The notes under the pieces: generated by a model | What the model was told of the DNA's origin: nothing | Databases searched by the model: none | What the model saw: the letters and a program-made list of their open reading frames with translations, nothing else | Origin: Lolium rigidum | Taxonomy: Eukaryota; Streptophyta; Magnoliopsida; Poales; Poaceae | DNA: 64,000 nt | Direction: 5' to 3' | NCBI RefSeq assembly: GCF_022539505.1 | Contig: NC_061508.1 | Coordinates: 91,429,276 to 91,493,275, forward strand | Position numbers and translations under genes: made by a program | In this document: piece after piece, positions 45,761 through 56,393 of the stretch | Numbering within the stretch: position 1 is the first letter of the stretch | Layout of the letters: each line of letters starts with the position of its first letter

Positions 45761-47482
45761 TGATGTCTACGGGTGCTTCTATTCTTGTAGACAGTGTTGG
45801 GCCTCCAAGAGCAGAGGTTTGTAGAACAGCAGCAAGTTTCCCTTAAGTGGATCACCCAAGGTTTATCGAACTCAGGGAGGAAGAGGTCAAAGATATCCCT
45901 CTCATGCAACCCCGCAACCACAAAGCAAGAAGTCTCTTGTGTCCCCAACACACCTAATAGGTGCACTAGTTCGGCGAAGAGATAGTGAAATACGGGTGGT
46001 ATGAATAAGTATGAGCAGTAGTAACGGCGCCGAGAAAAGTGCTTGTCTGGCGTGCGGTTGATGGTAGTAAAATTGCAGGAAGTATAGATGCGAGTAAAAC
46101 GGTAAACAAGCGGCGATAGCGATATTTAGGAACAAGGCCTAGGGATCATACTTTCACTAGTGGACACTCTCAACATTGATCACATAACGGAATAAATAGA
46201 TAGATGCTAGACTCTACACCCTCTTGTTGGATGATGAACACCACTAAGCGTGTAGGATTACACGAACCCTCAATGCCGGAGTTAACAAGCTCCACAATAT
46301 TCAATGTTCATATTTAAATAACCTTAGAGTGCATAACAGATCAACATAACCAAACCAAGTACTAACATAGCATGCACATTGTCACCTTCACACTACGAAA
46401 GGAGGAATAGATCAGATCAATACCATCATAGCAATAGTTAACTTCATAATCTACAAGAGATCACAATCATAGCCTACGCCAAGTACTACACGATGCACAC
46501 ACTTGTCACCATTACACCGTGCGGGAGGAATAAACTACTTTAATAACATCACTAGAGTAGCACACGAGATAAATTGTGATACAAAACACATTGCAATCAT
46601 AAAGAGATATAAATAAGCACTTCACTACGCCATTCATAACGGTGAATAAGTATTCACGTGAAATATAGCCTAAGAGACCCACACGGTGCACACACTTGTC
46701 ACCTTTACACACGTGGGACAAGGAGTCTCCGAAGATCACATAAGTAAAACCCACTTGACTAGCATAATGACATCTAGATTACAAACATCATCATATGAAT
46801 CTCAATCATGTAAGGCAGCTCATGAGATTATTGTATTGAAGTACATAGGAGAGAGATGAACCACATAGCTACCGATACAGCCCCGAGCCTCGATGGAGAA
46901 CTACTCCCTCCTCATGGGAGACAGCAGCGTTGATGAAGATGGCGGTGGTGTCGATGGAGGAGCCTTCCGGGGGCACTTCCCCGTCCCGGCGGCGTGCCGG
47001 AACAGAGACTCCTGTCCCCCAGATCTTGGCTTCGCGATGGCGGCGGTTCTGGAAGGTTTCTCGTACCGTGCCTTTTTCCGTCTCGAAGTTTTAGGTCGAG
47101 GGGGCTTAAATAGGCGAAGAGGCGGCGTCAGAAGGTCAACGAGGCGGTGACACGCTAGGGTGGCGCGGCCAGGGCCTGGGCCGCGCCGCCCTATCATCTG
47201 GTGGGCTTGTGGCCCCCTATGGCGACTCTCGGGTGTTCCGGATGCTTCCGGGGATTCTAAGATGCTTTGGGCGTTGATTTCGTCAGATTCGAGATTATTT
47301 CCTTACTAGGATTTCGGAAACCAAAAACAGCTAGAACAAGACAATCGGCCCTTCGGCATCTCGTCAATAGGTTAGTTCCGGAAAACACATAAATATGACA
47401 TAAAGTGTGCATAAAACATGTAGATATTATCAATAATGTGGCATGGAACATAAGAAATTATCGATACGTCGGAGACGTATCA
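45761..47482 (-). repeat. 5' LTR (right) of the Athila-like element
   Basis: 1722 bp, with TATTTAAG at 47112-47105 as the likely promoter. It retains the GC-rich hairpin (ggcgcggccagggcctgggc..., 47160-47187) that the left copy has lost. Confidence 0.88.
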
Positions 47483-48959
47483 GGGAGGCGCGCTGAGGTG
47501 GCCAAGGGCGCGTCCAAATCGACGATGTTTTCGGTGGCGTTATTCAGTGTGATGCGAGTGATCCTCCATTTAACGCAACCATTAAGTTCTATGAAGGAAT
47601 GCATCAAGTTGAAGCCTTTACTTCGTTGCGGGATCTATACACTACTAGTGCACAATAAAGTTGGAGCCTCTTCCTTTGTTACGCGATCGATACATTACTA
47701 GTGCATAATCGAGTTGAAACACGATTGATACATTAGTAGTGCACAATCAAGTTGGCCCTTAGTGTTGGAGCCACTATTCGGCCTTGCCCATGGAATGCGT
47801 TGACAACGTGTTGTATGATTTCCCACCGGGTTGACATGGCCTTTTTGGGTCCTCTTCATGTGCATCACACGGTACTCTTGGTCGACAATCTTGCGCTCAT
47901 TAAAGTCGGTTTTGATCCTCATCCAATAGGTGCCACTTGTTTGATTCACTCCGGTGATGGGATCAATACTCACCGCCTTACATGAATCACACAAGCATTG
48001 GTCTTCAAAAGGCTTCTACTTGGGCCCTCGGTGACAACCGACCTTCTTCTTCCCCTTCCCACTAACACCGATGTTTTCTTCCTCCAACTCATTATCATCA
48101 CCATCATCATCGGCACCCTCTCACACCTCCTCTTCATCTCCCCATCCCCACCCTCCACCTCCTTATCGATGTTGCAATGTGTGGCGCCGCTGGCCTGGGT
48201 ACAACCATTTATGATGTTGACCAAGGCAGCGCTCCCATCCATCTATGCATAAACATAAAATGCGTGATCAATGGCCCCGACTTCATTGTGTGAAAACACG
48301 AACCCAAAGAAGGATCTCCCATTCCTCGAAAGTCAAGAAGCCACATGTCGTCGTTCCATCGAACATGTCGTCAACGTTGCCACCTTGAGCGTTGAACCCG
48401 CCGGTAGTCACGACGAGAGTGCCAAACTCGAGTGGCTCCCTTTGGGCTAGCATCCCTTGCGAGCCCGATCCGTGGCAGGTACGGTTGAGGTCAAGGGGGC
48501 GTGGAAGGTGGTCGGAGGTTCTCGAAGAAAGGAGAAAACAAGGCGTTTAGGTTGAATATATCGTGCTCGATGTGTCTACGTAGTACGGCGGGGAGCGGAA
48601 TAACCTCATCGTGCATGCGCCTTTGTTGAACAAGGCCGGGGAAGATGGCGATGCTACCCATGAGCGGTCCACCAACATGGTGCTGCCTTGGCTACCGCTG
48701 AGAGTCCCACTGGGAGCCACCATACCTTGGAATAGAACATGGTTCATGGCTGCCCCCTTCTTGATGTCCGCCTTGATGCGCCGCGATTAGCGTTCCGCCA
48801 TCGCGAATCTACGACGGACGAGGATGGCCTCCCACTCGTCATCGTCATCCCCAACGGATTCGTCTTTGGCGGGACCTGCCTACACGGCTTAACGAAGGCC
48901 CCATTTACGCCATTCAGACCCTTCATTGCCTTCTGCGCCTCCGAAGGTTTCAACAGCAT

Positions 48960-49348
48960 GGCCGCGACGATGTGGGGAGGGGGGAGATCGGATTGTGTTG
49001 GCGGTGACAATGTGGGGTGCGAGAGAAATGGGGGAAGAGTACTAGTGGAGCGGGGGAAATGAAAAGAGAAAGAGGTAAAAGAAAATTGGTAGTCCAATAA
49101 AGATTCACATGTGTCAATAACATAGGTGGCCCAACAACCGCCTTGCCACTTGTGTCTCACGCGCCTAGCACGCCTCCTGTGGGTCGGGGGGTTATCTGGG
49201 ACGCCGGACATGTTATTGTACCATGTAGACCAAATAGTCTATTGGAAGGGCAACTAGACGTTGTCCGGCATCCTTCAAATTTCTTTTGAAGGACAGTTTT
49301 AGTGACGCGGTTAAGATGCCCTGCAAAGAAAAGTATGATGTAGTGCTA
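48960..49348. other. Region upstream of the Myb/SANT-like pseudogene
   Basis: GC-rich leader-like sequence, then mixed sequence. It would be the 5' side of the minus-strand pseudogene. No terminal inverted repeat could be paired with the other end near 24.5 kb. Confidence 0.35.
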
Positions 49349-49463
49349 CTCATTCGGTTCCAAATTCAAATTAAGTGGTGCAGCTTTTCTTTGTCAAAAC
49401 GAGTAAACCTACACCAAACCATGTCCAAGCAAAGATGCGACACTTAGATTGAAATAGAGGAAG
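49349..49463. mobile_element. Stowaway-like MITE, 115 bp
   Basis: Ends CTCATTCGGTTCCAAATT and, reversed, CTTCCTCTATTTCAATCTAA are imperfect inverted repeats of the Tc1/Mariner Stowaway type, flanked by TA (49347-49348 and 49464-49465). Confidence 0.65.
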
Positions 49464-49465
49464 TA

Positions 49466-52400
49466 CTCCCTTGGCAATCTGCAACAAGTATTTACGGCGA
49501 GAGGGGGTAATATTTTCTAACAAACCTAGACCATGTTTGAAAGAGGGGATTATGCACAAATTCGCTTGTCAGTGGGTTCCAGTGGTCTGGGCATGACGTG
49601 TAGGAGTCTACGAGCGTCCTGCTGATTGTACCTAACATTTAGGTAAAAATAATCTAGTGTGCACCTCCAAACTTGAGTTTGCACTAGAATAAATGGAACT
49701 TATTGTGTGATTGATTGATGACACTGCTAGCTATATATTGTCCCTATTTAAGCATACATATCGCTCGGCGTGTTGCATTGTGCATTTCTCCAGAAGCTCA
49801 ATTCCATGTAGCTCAACTCCACAAGGAAACCATGTTTTGAAGAAACAAATCTCACCAAAACCAACCTCCAATTAAGCGCCTCACCGTAGCACTTCATAAT
49901 CCAACTGTCAAGTCCCGTTAAGGATCTACAATTGCTACTACTAATGCTGTTCAAAGTAGACCATGATGGTGCGCCATGTGATCCTTTTGCTGACAGATAT
50001 GTACGCATCAGCGTACTCAATAATCTCAATTCTTTGGTTAAGGGGACTCCACCGAGGGATCTGCTAACGGTCGGTGAGGGGGGCTTTTCAGTCCTCACAA
50101 TCATATAGCATGAAATAGGCCTCACATCCTGACCAAGGAGGCTTCAATTAATTGAAGAAAAGTCTATTCAGGCAAATGGAATTCATACTCATTATTTGAC
50201 ATGTAACCACATTTTCATGTATACATAGACAATCGACATGTATCGGTGCATGCATCAGAGATGTCCCACACAGATTATACAGTTTTAGACAAAAGGCTCG
50301 AAATGAGCCTGGCTCTACAGGCAGAAGAAGTATAGAGAGAACATACAACTGAACTGAACAGCATGCTAGGTCAGAATAAAAAAAAACTTAAAACATCGTC
50401 TTATTTTTGGAAAGTTCAGTCGTCCAATATAAGGACGTGCCAACCACGACCAGCTTATTGCTTCCTCTACTAGCTGAACCTGCAAGAAAAAAAAACACAT
50501 CGTAACCACATAGATAGCGCCAGCCAGCCACAGGAGTAGGTGAACTAGGTACTGACCTGGAGTCACGTTGGAGGCACGTCCAGAGGGTGAGCCAAGATCA
50601 AGCACACTGGCTGAAAACGCCAAGAGACCACACATCTTCTTTAGCAAATTTATGGATCCATAGGAGGCATGAATGATGATGATGAGATCATGAGAAAGCA
50701 ATGTTTCGTTCACCTCCATTAGGGGTGAACAGAGGGAAGCCCTAGCCGTTTGAATCGGATCATGATGTGCAGCAGCAGGGAACATGGAATAAAGGGGAAA
50801 ATATTTGTGTTGCGCATCAGATGGAGCAGCAGGAAGCACTATGCTAATGATTCATTCCATCCACCCTTTGGTTCCAAGTATGTGTTAACTTCGAGAGTAC
50901 AGCAGCAGGCAGTGACTCTCTAACCAGACCTGTCATCAACGTCCATTGCACACGTAAATTTCTCCCGATGAAAACTTCAATTAAAACGGTTACATCAACC
51001 TCAACGTCTGTTGGAAAAGAACTGAAGAAGATTAGCTACAGTTCTTTCAAAGCTACCATCAGGTAAGATGTTAGTGTCAGAGCAAGGAGATTGCTTCATA
51101 ACTTTTCAGTAAACACAACACGCTTGCAACATAAGTTACTTCCACTGTCCACCTTTTGATGGCGATGTGCCTTATCAGGGTGAAAGAAGAGGCATCCGGT
51201 AAAGAACTGAAGCTCTTTCTAAAGCTTTCCATCTATGCAAACGTTGAAACCTGTACTCATGTTGAGGGTACAAGATATCTACAGGCCACCGAAAAGTACA
51301 TACATAGCTGGAAGATGAAACCTTCTAAAAAGAGCACGCGGGGAGAGCAGATCTACATCAGGGTGTTAAACAAACTTGCCCAAAGGACCAATGTTTGTAG
51401 ACTGTAACGTTAAGAAACAACAAGCATGTGCAGAGACATGTCATCTCTTATTTGGTAGAGCAAGCATTGTATGAAATCGACTCAACAAAAATTTCTTTTG
51501 GGTTTCATATCCATAAAAAATTTGTGTATGAAATCGACTCTCCACAATAAACTGACAGTGCATCAGAAGGTATTGGACAATAATTAGATACATGCCACTC
51601 AGGTTTAACGCGCGAAGATTTCTAGTGTGGCCTTAGATATAGCTGGCTTGTTACCTAACAGAATGTGAAGTATTAAGATATGATCCTTACAGTAACCAAA
51701 TTTCAACTTGCCAGCTTTAGACATTAAACAAAAGACCACTGTCGCACCTGCATATACTTGTGGTCCATAACAAGCAGAGTTAGATCTATCGTCTTCACTG
51801 TTTTGTTTTGTAAAAAGTCAACAATTCAGGAACAAGATACGATTGGTGCATAACTATCTTCACAATATTTTATTCAGTTACAGTTAGATTTTATGGTTAA
51901 GCATGCTTATCAGAACTGGTAAAGAGAGTGCAGTTTAAAGAGTCTCGACAATCACTGAAGGGATTTCTTGAATTTACTATTTCGCAGTTTGGTAGGTCAA
52001 ATTTCAACATCATCTCAAGCTGTAGCTATAATTAAACAGTGACTTTGTTTATATGTCAAATCATAAACAAAAAAAAAAGGCATGTAGTGAAATTCAGTCA
52101 GGATTACATTAGGAGACAAAAACTTTCTGCCAAAGATGTAGGGACAGTAATGGTGTCTGCAGAAGATAATTATACCACGAGCGAGAGCAATGCATGCCTG
52201 GACACCAAAAGCTGCAGTAACAGTATAAAATGTTTTATACCCTTTTCGTGAATAGTATATAGATATTTTTGTTGGTAAAAAGACGGACACTATTCAGATC
52301 TAACAAACCATATGATGCTTGGTGTCAGGATACATTCGAAGAAAGCTGTGTAGCTCTCGAAGTGGTGTCCCGGAGGCAAATAAACGGCTGAAGTTCTGAG

Positions 52401-53070
52401 GAAGATCAACACGATGATCTGCAAATTTGAATTTTTTTATACTGCACAAGTAATTTCGCAGCCGCTGATCCACCCACACTTCATGCATCGAGTGTCAACG
52501 GGACTGAACAGATGTATAGGCAATGCGTGTCAGCAAGTAGTAACACATCATGCATATGGGTATGTTACATGTTAAGGCTCAAAAGGAGAAACCAAGGCAT
52601 GTTTTAATATTATTCAAATGGTTAACGGTAGCTAGGTAAGCATCAGCCGAGCCAATGATTCCCTGGGGTAAACAGTTACGACTTTCTGTTTATCTTTCCA
52701 AGGCATGCCAGCTTATCCGTCCTCTGACCTAGTGTACACAAACTATCTGGGTCAAGATTAGGTATGGGCCTTTTCAGATTTATGGCTTCCTCCAGCACCT
52801 AACTGGGCCAAATAAGTATCCAAACATACCAATATATTGTAGTTAAATATTCGTAGGGTTTATAGTTGTTGGGCCAAAGCATATACAACATTGACATGCT
52901 GCCTGCCTGCCTAGTGCCTAGTATATCCTTATCGTAATGGTTCAGGGTGGCCTTGTGCCTGCCCTAGATTCCACAGAAAAAAAACTTGGCGACACATCTC
53001 CCATTGTATAAAACATAGATAGGCCCTAGGCCAAGACTAAATGGCTGTATGAGGAGAATTTATTCGAAAA
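49466..53070. other. Low-repeat region, no recognised gene; possible minus-strand exons
   Basis: No transposon structure is visible. Several short minus-strand frames are bounded by plausible splice signals. About 52415-52311 contains VDLPQNFSRLFASGTPLREL, with acceptor TTTGCAG and donor ATG-GT. About 50810-50555 ends SPSGRASNVTPG before a donor. About 50479-50413 starts VQLVEEAISWSWLARP after TTTCTTGCAG. They do not join into a protein I recognise, and may be coincidence or a decayed gene. Confidence 0.3.
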
Positions 53071-53425
53071 GCGCTTTTGGCTCCTGAGCTCCAATGCTCT
53101 CGCCACATTTTAAAATTAAAATATATTTTTATAGGTTATCAAAAAATATGAAAACAATTCTGGAGATTGCCAGCGCCTACAATCATGCAAAATCTCAATT
53201 CGAAATTCTTTTTATTTTGTGCTAGACAAAAATGACAAAATATGATGTATTTTGGAGATTTGAAAATGACTACTCAGATCTACATTTTTATCATTTTTGT
53301 GTAGCTCAAAATATAAAGTATTTGAAATTGACTTTTCCACGTTTAACTAAAAAAATGATTTTTGATATTTTTTAAAAACGAAATCACTGGTGCCCATGTG
53401 CACCAAATCTCTGTCCGAATTTATT
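53071..53425. repeat. Dispersed repeat, copy 1
   Basis: About 350 bp, from gcgcttttggctcctgagct to tggtgcccatgtgcaccaaa, matching 57401-57755 in the same orientation. The two ends are weakly inverted (ttggctcctgagctcca against ttggtgcacatgggcacca), so it may be a MITE. Confidence 0.65.
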
Positions 53426-53803
53426 TGGCTTAAATGCTCAACTTTTATATTTGGTGCAGCGGTGTATTTGTTATTTTCTCTGAAAACTGCAAACTACTTT
53501 GTTGCCATAAGTCATAACCAACCCAGCATGACATCTTGTAGCAGAAAAGCTATCAAAAAAAGCCTAAACCAAACCGGAGGGTTCCATTAGTGAACTTCTG
53601 TGATACTAGTCTTGCTAATACAAAACTATGGAGATTCTATTTAGTGATAGAAGTATAGAACAATTAAGTGAATGTTGTGATAGGAGATGATAAACAGTTA
53701 ACACTAAGACACCTAGCATCCAAGGGACCAAGTAAATGGCTAGACCAATTGGCACTAACATGTGAGACCAAATTAACTCTAGTCATTTCCTTCTTAGTTT
53801 GTA

Positions 53804-54005
53804 CTCCTTCCGTCCCAAAATATAAGGCACACTTTTGTCTACGGCCTTTGATGCAACTTTATAAAAATCACTAATATATACTAAATTATATGAATTGAGA
53901 ATGTATTGCTGCACTCATCTTGCAAATCTCTTTCACTGCATATATATTTATAAAAAGATTGACCAGAGAAATCTAAATGTGTCTTACATTTTAGGATGGA
54001 GGGAG
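53804..54005. mobile_element. Stowaway MITE, 202 bp
   Basis: CTCCTTCCGTCCCAAAATAT at the left and ATTTTAGGATGGAGGGAG at the right form the canonical grass Stowaway inverted repeat, with TA duplications at 53802-53803 and 54006-54007. The interior is AT-rich. Confidence 0.9.
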
Positions 54006-54007
54006 TA

Positions 54008-54969
54008 TCATATTTCGAGATTGTTAACAAGACTGTGAACAAGCCATACCTCATGCGATCCTCGCAGCCACCAGAATCAGTTTTTCCCTGCCACTTCTGC
54101 CAACAAATCGACATACATGCAGAAACCTTAACTCATTTAAGCATATCAATGGAATAGCATGGTACTATTTCTAGAACCTTAACATACAAACCCTAGGCAA
54201 TGGCCCTTATTATCTAAAACTCACCTTTTATGATGTTCATGAATTAATATATCAGGGGTATATACTAATACTACCATACGGCCAGCAGGAGGGATACCGT
54301 TACAGTTATGTTGACATGTGCCTTGTTCTTCGATTATGTAAAACCAAGGAGGGATGCCTCTATAAACCAGGCTTCAGAATAATATGGCTTCATCTCATCA
54401 TGAACACATCAAGGAACGCATGATCACGGTTTCAAGTTCCAACAACTTTCACCAACAATCACGACTCCCACAATAGTAATTATTCACACTTCCTATGACC
54501 CTCTGTATGTGATTACTGACTTTGGATGACAACAGCCATTGCAATTTACAACATTGTTTTTGAAGAATTCCGGGGTGTGAGCCTTATGATCTATAGTGAC
54601 TAGTAATGGCATTAGGTTTCTGTAGGAATATGAATCCACCGTAGCATCCGCAGTGCCAAGTCTGCCAAATAATATGGCTCATTCCACTAAATGGAACATT
54701 CAGTCGAAACACAACGGTGCAGCCATGAATCCATGATTCACGAACAATTTAACTGTAACAGGCATGGAACAGAAACAAAATTAAAAGACAACATTCAAAG
54801 TATATATCATGTTTGCCACTCTGCACTAAACAACACTCACGCTGTAAACTGTCTAGAGAAACAGGGACGGGGATACAGTTTTTCAGGCAGAGTGCAATCG
54901 TCTGGAGGAACATTGGAACAACACGCACCAGCCAGACAAATCTAAAATTCGGGGGACCTGACCGTCGTG
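54008..54969. other. Intergenic region downstream of the ESSS-like pseudogene
   Basis: A 47-bp minus-strand segment (54096-54050, KWQGKTDSGGCEDRMR) is flanked by GGCAG and GAG-GTATGG splice-like signals. Otherwise there is nothing recognisable. Part of the right half is presumably 3' flank of the ESSS-like sequence. Confidence 0.3.
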
Positions 54970-55312
54970 CTATTCCGCGTCGGCTTCGGCCGCGGCGGCG
55001 AGCTCCTCCTGCTGGAGGCGCTCGAGGGGGCTTGTGGTGCGCCCAGGTCTCGAGGGTGAGGTCGGGCTTGCGTTGAGGCCGGCACCGAGGATGACGACGG
55101 TGAGGAAGGACGTGACATAGCAAGGCACCTACCAGTCCTCGAGACTCCCCGACGGGCGGCGGCGTCCGGCTGAAAGCGTGCCCCTTGGGCCGCTCCTCGT
55201 GCCCCGGCGTCGTCCACCGCCCCACGCCGTCCCCGCCCTCTCCGCGCAACCGAGCCGCGCGCGCATCATGCCCCCCGGCCCCCGCAACAGCGGCCGTCAA
55301 GATCGCCCACAT
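54970..55312 (-). pseudogene. Mitochondrial complex I ESSS (NDUFB11-type) subunit, decayed copy
   Basis: From ATG at 55312 one frame gives MWAILTAAVAGAGG, then GHEERPKGHAFSRTPPPVGE. A second frame continues LEDW-stop-VPCYVTSFLTVVILGAGLNA, containing the single membrane segment. The first frame returns for KPDLTLETWAHHK, and the second for LERLQQEELAAAAEADAE and a TAG stop at 54972-54970. Order and motifs match the plant ESSS subunit of NADH:ubiquinone oxidoreductase (Arabidopsis At2g42310/At3g57785, from memory), a small inner-membrane protein of the complex I membrane arm. There are three lesions: a short deletion plus a stop near the DW motif, a one-base loss after LNA, and a one-base gain after AHHK. 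Intronless as written. Consensus errors could account for some lesions, but not easily for the deletion and stop. Confidence 0.75.
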
Positions 55313-55354
55313 CGATGATCGCCTCGTGTTTGAGAAGGGGTGGAAAGGGAATAA

Positions 55355-56390
55355 GAGCATGTCTAGCAGTCCCTTACTTTTCTGCTCCGTATTTCGCCGT
55401 TTTTTGCCCCATATAAAAAAAATGCTCGTAGATACACCGCTCCGTCTAGCAGATCCCGTATTTGACCATGTATATTTGTAAATTTAAAACCCCGGGAAAC
55501 TTGTTCATTCATAGTTTGTCGATCATACATAGGAATCGACGTACTTACATAGAAAATGCGCGATCATGGATCGCGACTTCTAGTCGGAGAGGTCGATGAT
55601 GTACCCGTCGGCCTCCGCCTCCGCCTCCCGCGCCTTCGCCTCCTTCACGGCGGCGATGGCCGCCGCCCTACCTTCCTCCTCCGCCCTCTTCCTTGAGGGA
55701 CTCTTCAATCGCCTTCAAGAAGGCGGGGTCCTGGTCCTCGTCTTCTTCCTCCTCCTCGCCGGCGAGCGGAGCACCTCCGCCGCTGGTGCTCCCGATGGTC
55801 GCCCTCCATGCCTCGTTCACCCGGCGGCGGCGCTCCCACTCTGCGCGCCACGCCTCGAACTTGGGGCCGCTCATCGGTTTGAGCGGCGGGTCCTCGTGGT
55901 ACCAGCGGCCGCCCCGCGTGAAGTCACGGAGCTTCGGCGGGACGAACGCGCCGCCGTCGTGCTTGCGAGCCGCGCGGCGGCTCCGGCGGCGGACCTTTTG
56001 CATTGAAGCCGCCGGGCATCCTCCACGTTGTCCGGCGAGCGGGATCGCTCGATCCGCTCGCCGCCGAGCGGCGATCTGCGGCGACGGGAGTCCATGCCGG
56101 AGATGGGGTGGAATGCGGCGCGGGGGAGTGAGGAATTTCTCGCCGGAGCAGGATGGAGGAGGCGGCGGCGCACGACGGAGCTAGGGTTGCGAGTGAGGGG
56201 TTAACCCCTCACTCGCACCTGCACCCAGTATAAGTAGGGGGCGGCGGTGCCGATTTCCTGGGGCCCGTATTCCGCCGAAACGAGGCGGCCCGAATACGGG
56301 GCATGCTAGACGGCCCAAACCGCGCCTGCCCCGTATCTCGCTGGAATTTTACGGGGTGGGCGGGTTATAAGGGGCCTGTTAGACATGCTC
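55355..56390. mobile_element. Harbinger-like TIR element, 1036 bp
   Basis: Inverted repeats GAGCATGTCTAGCAGTCCC (left) and, reversed, GAGCATGTCTAACAGGCCCC (right), flanked by 3-bp duplications TAA (55352-55354 and 56391-56393) as in PIF/Harbinger elements. It carries a cargo-like ORF on the minus strand but no transposase. The left edge is 43 bp from the ESSS-like start codon. Confidence 0.82.
55580..56095 (-). pseudogene. Grass-specific unknown protein inside the Harbinger-like element
   Basis: Starts MDSRRRRSPLGGERIERSRS at 56095. After a frame change near 55985 it continues GAFVPPKLRDFTRGGRWYHE, then PPLKPMSGPKFEAWRAEWER, an acidic run, and after another change near 55690 a Glu/Ala-rich tail ending DGYIIDLSD at 55580. 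Length would be about 170 aa. Proteins with the WYHEDPPL-GPKFEAWRAEWER core are common in Triticeae, from memory, but have no assigned function. The first frame change is at a CTCG site of the type discussed under findings. Confidence 0.6.
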
Positions 56391-56393
56391 TAA

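Larger units (their letters stand above)
40663..47482 (-). mobile_element. Non-autonomous Athila-like Gypsy element, 6.8 kb
   Basis: LTRs at 40663-42330 and 45761-47482 begin TGATGTCTACGG and end ACGTATCA (CG instead of CA in the left copy) on the plus strand. Target duplication GGGAG is perfect (40658-40662 and 47483-47487). On the minus strand the element starts TGATACGTCTCC at 47482. The PBS matches tRNA-Asp, as in Athila relatives. The 3.4-kb interior has one 242-aa ORF and no gag, protease, reverse transcriptase or integrase, so it depends on a partner element. Family name is tentative (Sabrina/WHAM-like). Confidence 0.88.
24684..48959 (-). pseudogene. PIF/Harbinger-associated Myb/SANT-like (NAM-associated) protein, broken by two retrotransposons
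   Basis: Pieces on the minus strand, in order. An N-terminus from about 48959 (MLLKPSEAQKAMKGLNGVNG). A Myb/SANT-like block at 47994-47700 (SIDPITGVNQTSGTYWMRIK, MKRTQK, RPNSGSN). A linker at 47543-47483 continuing across the Athila-like insertion into 40662-40552 (VDLDAPLATSARLPTGNKKA and on to KAAVAHAA). A C-terminal helical, charged block from 24949 to 24684 beyond the LARD-like insertion (ETNERWVSMLKTQDKKIELE, then FMNLTANTSNMDDEVKT). The order and motifs match the large grass family that accompanies PIF/Harbinger-type transposases as a DNA-binding partner. Frameshifts are present besides the two insertions. Total host sequence is about 1.8 kb. Removing each insertion and one target duplication restores continuity, which confirms the order. 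Confidence 0.75.

Noticed and set aside
46893..47150. Plus-strand frame (MENYSLLMGDSSVDEDGGGV) repeated at 41794
   Set aside because: It lies inside both Athila-like LTRs, upstream of their TATA-like sequence, and is explained by LTR duplication.
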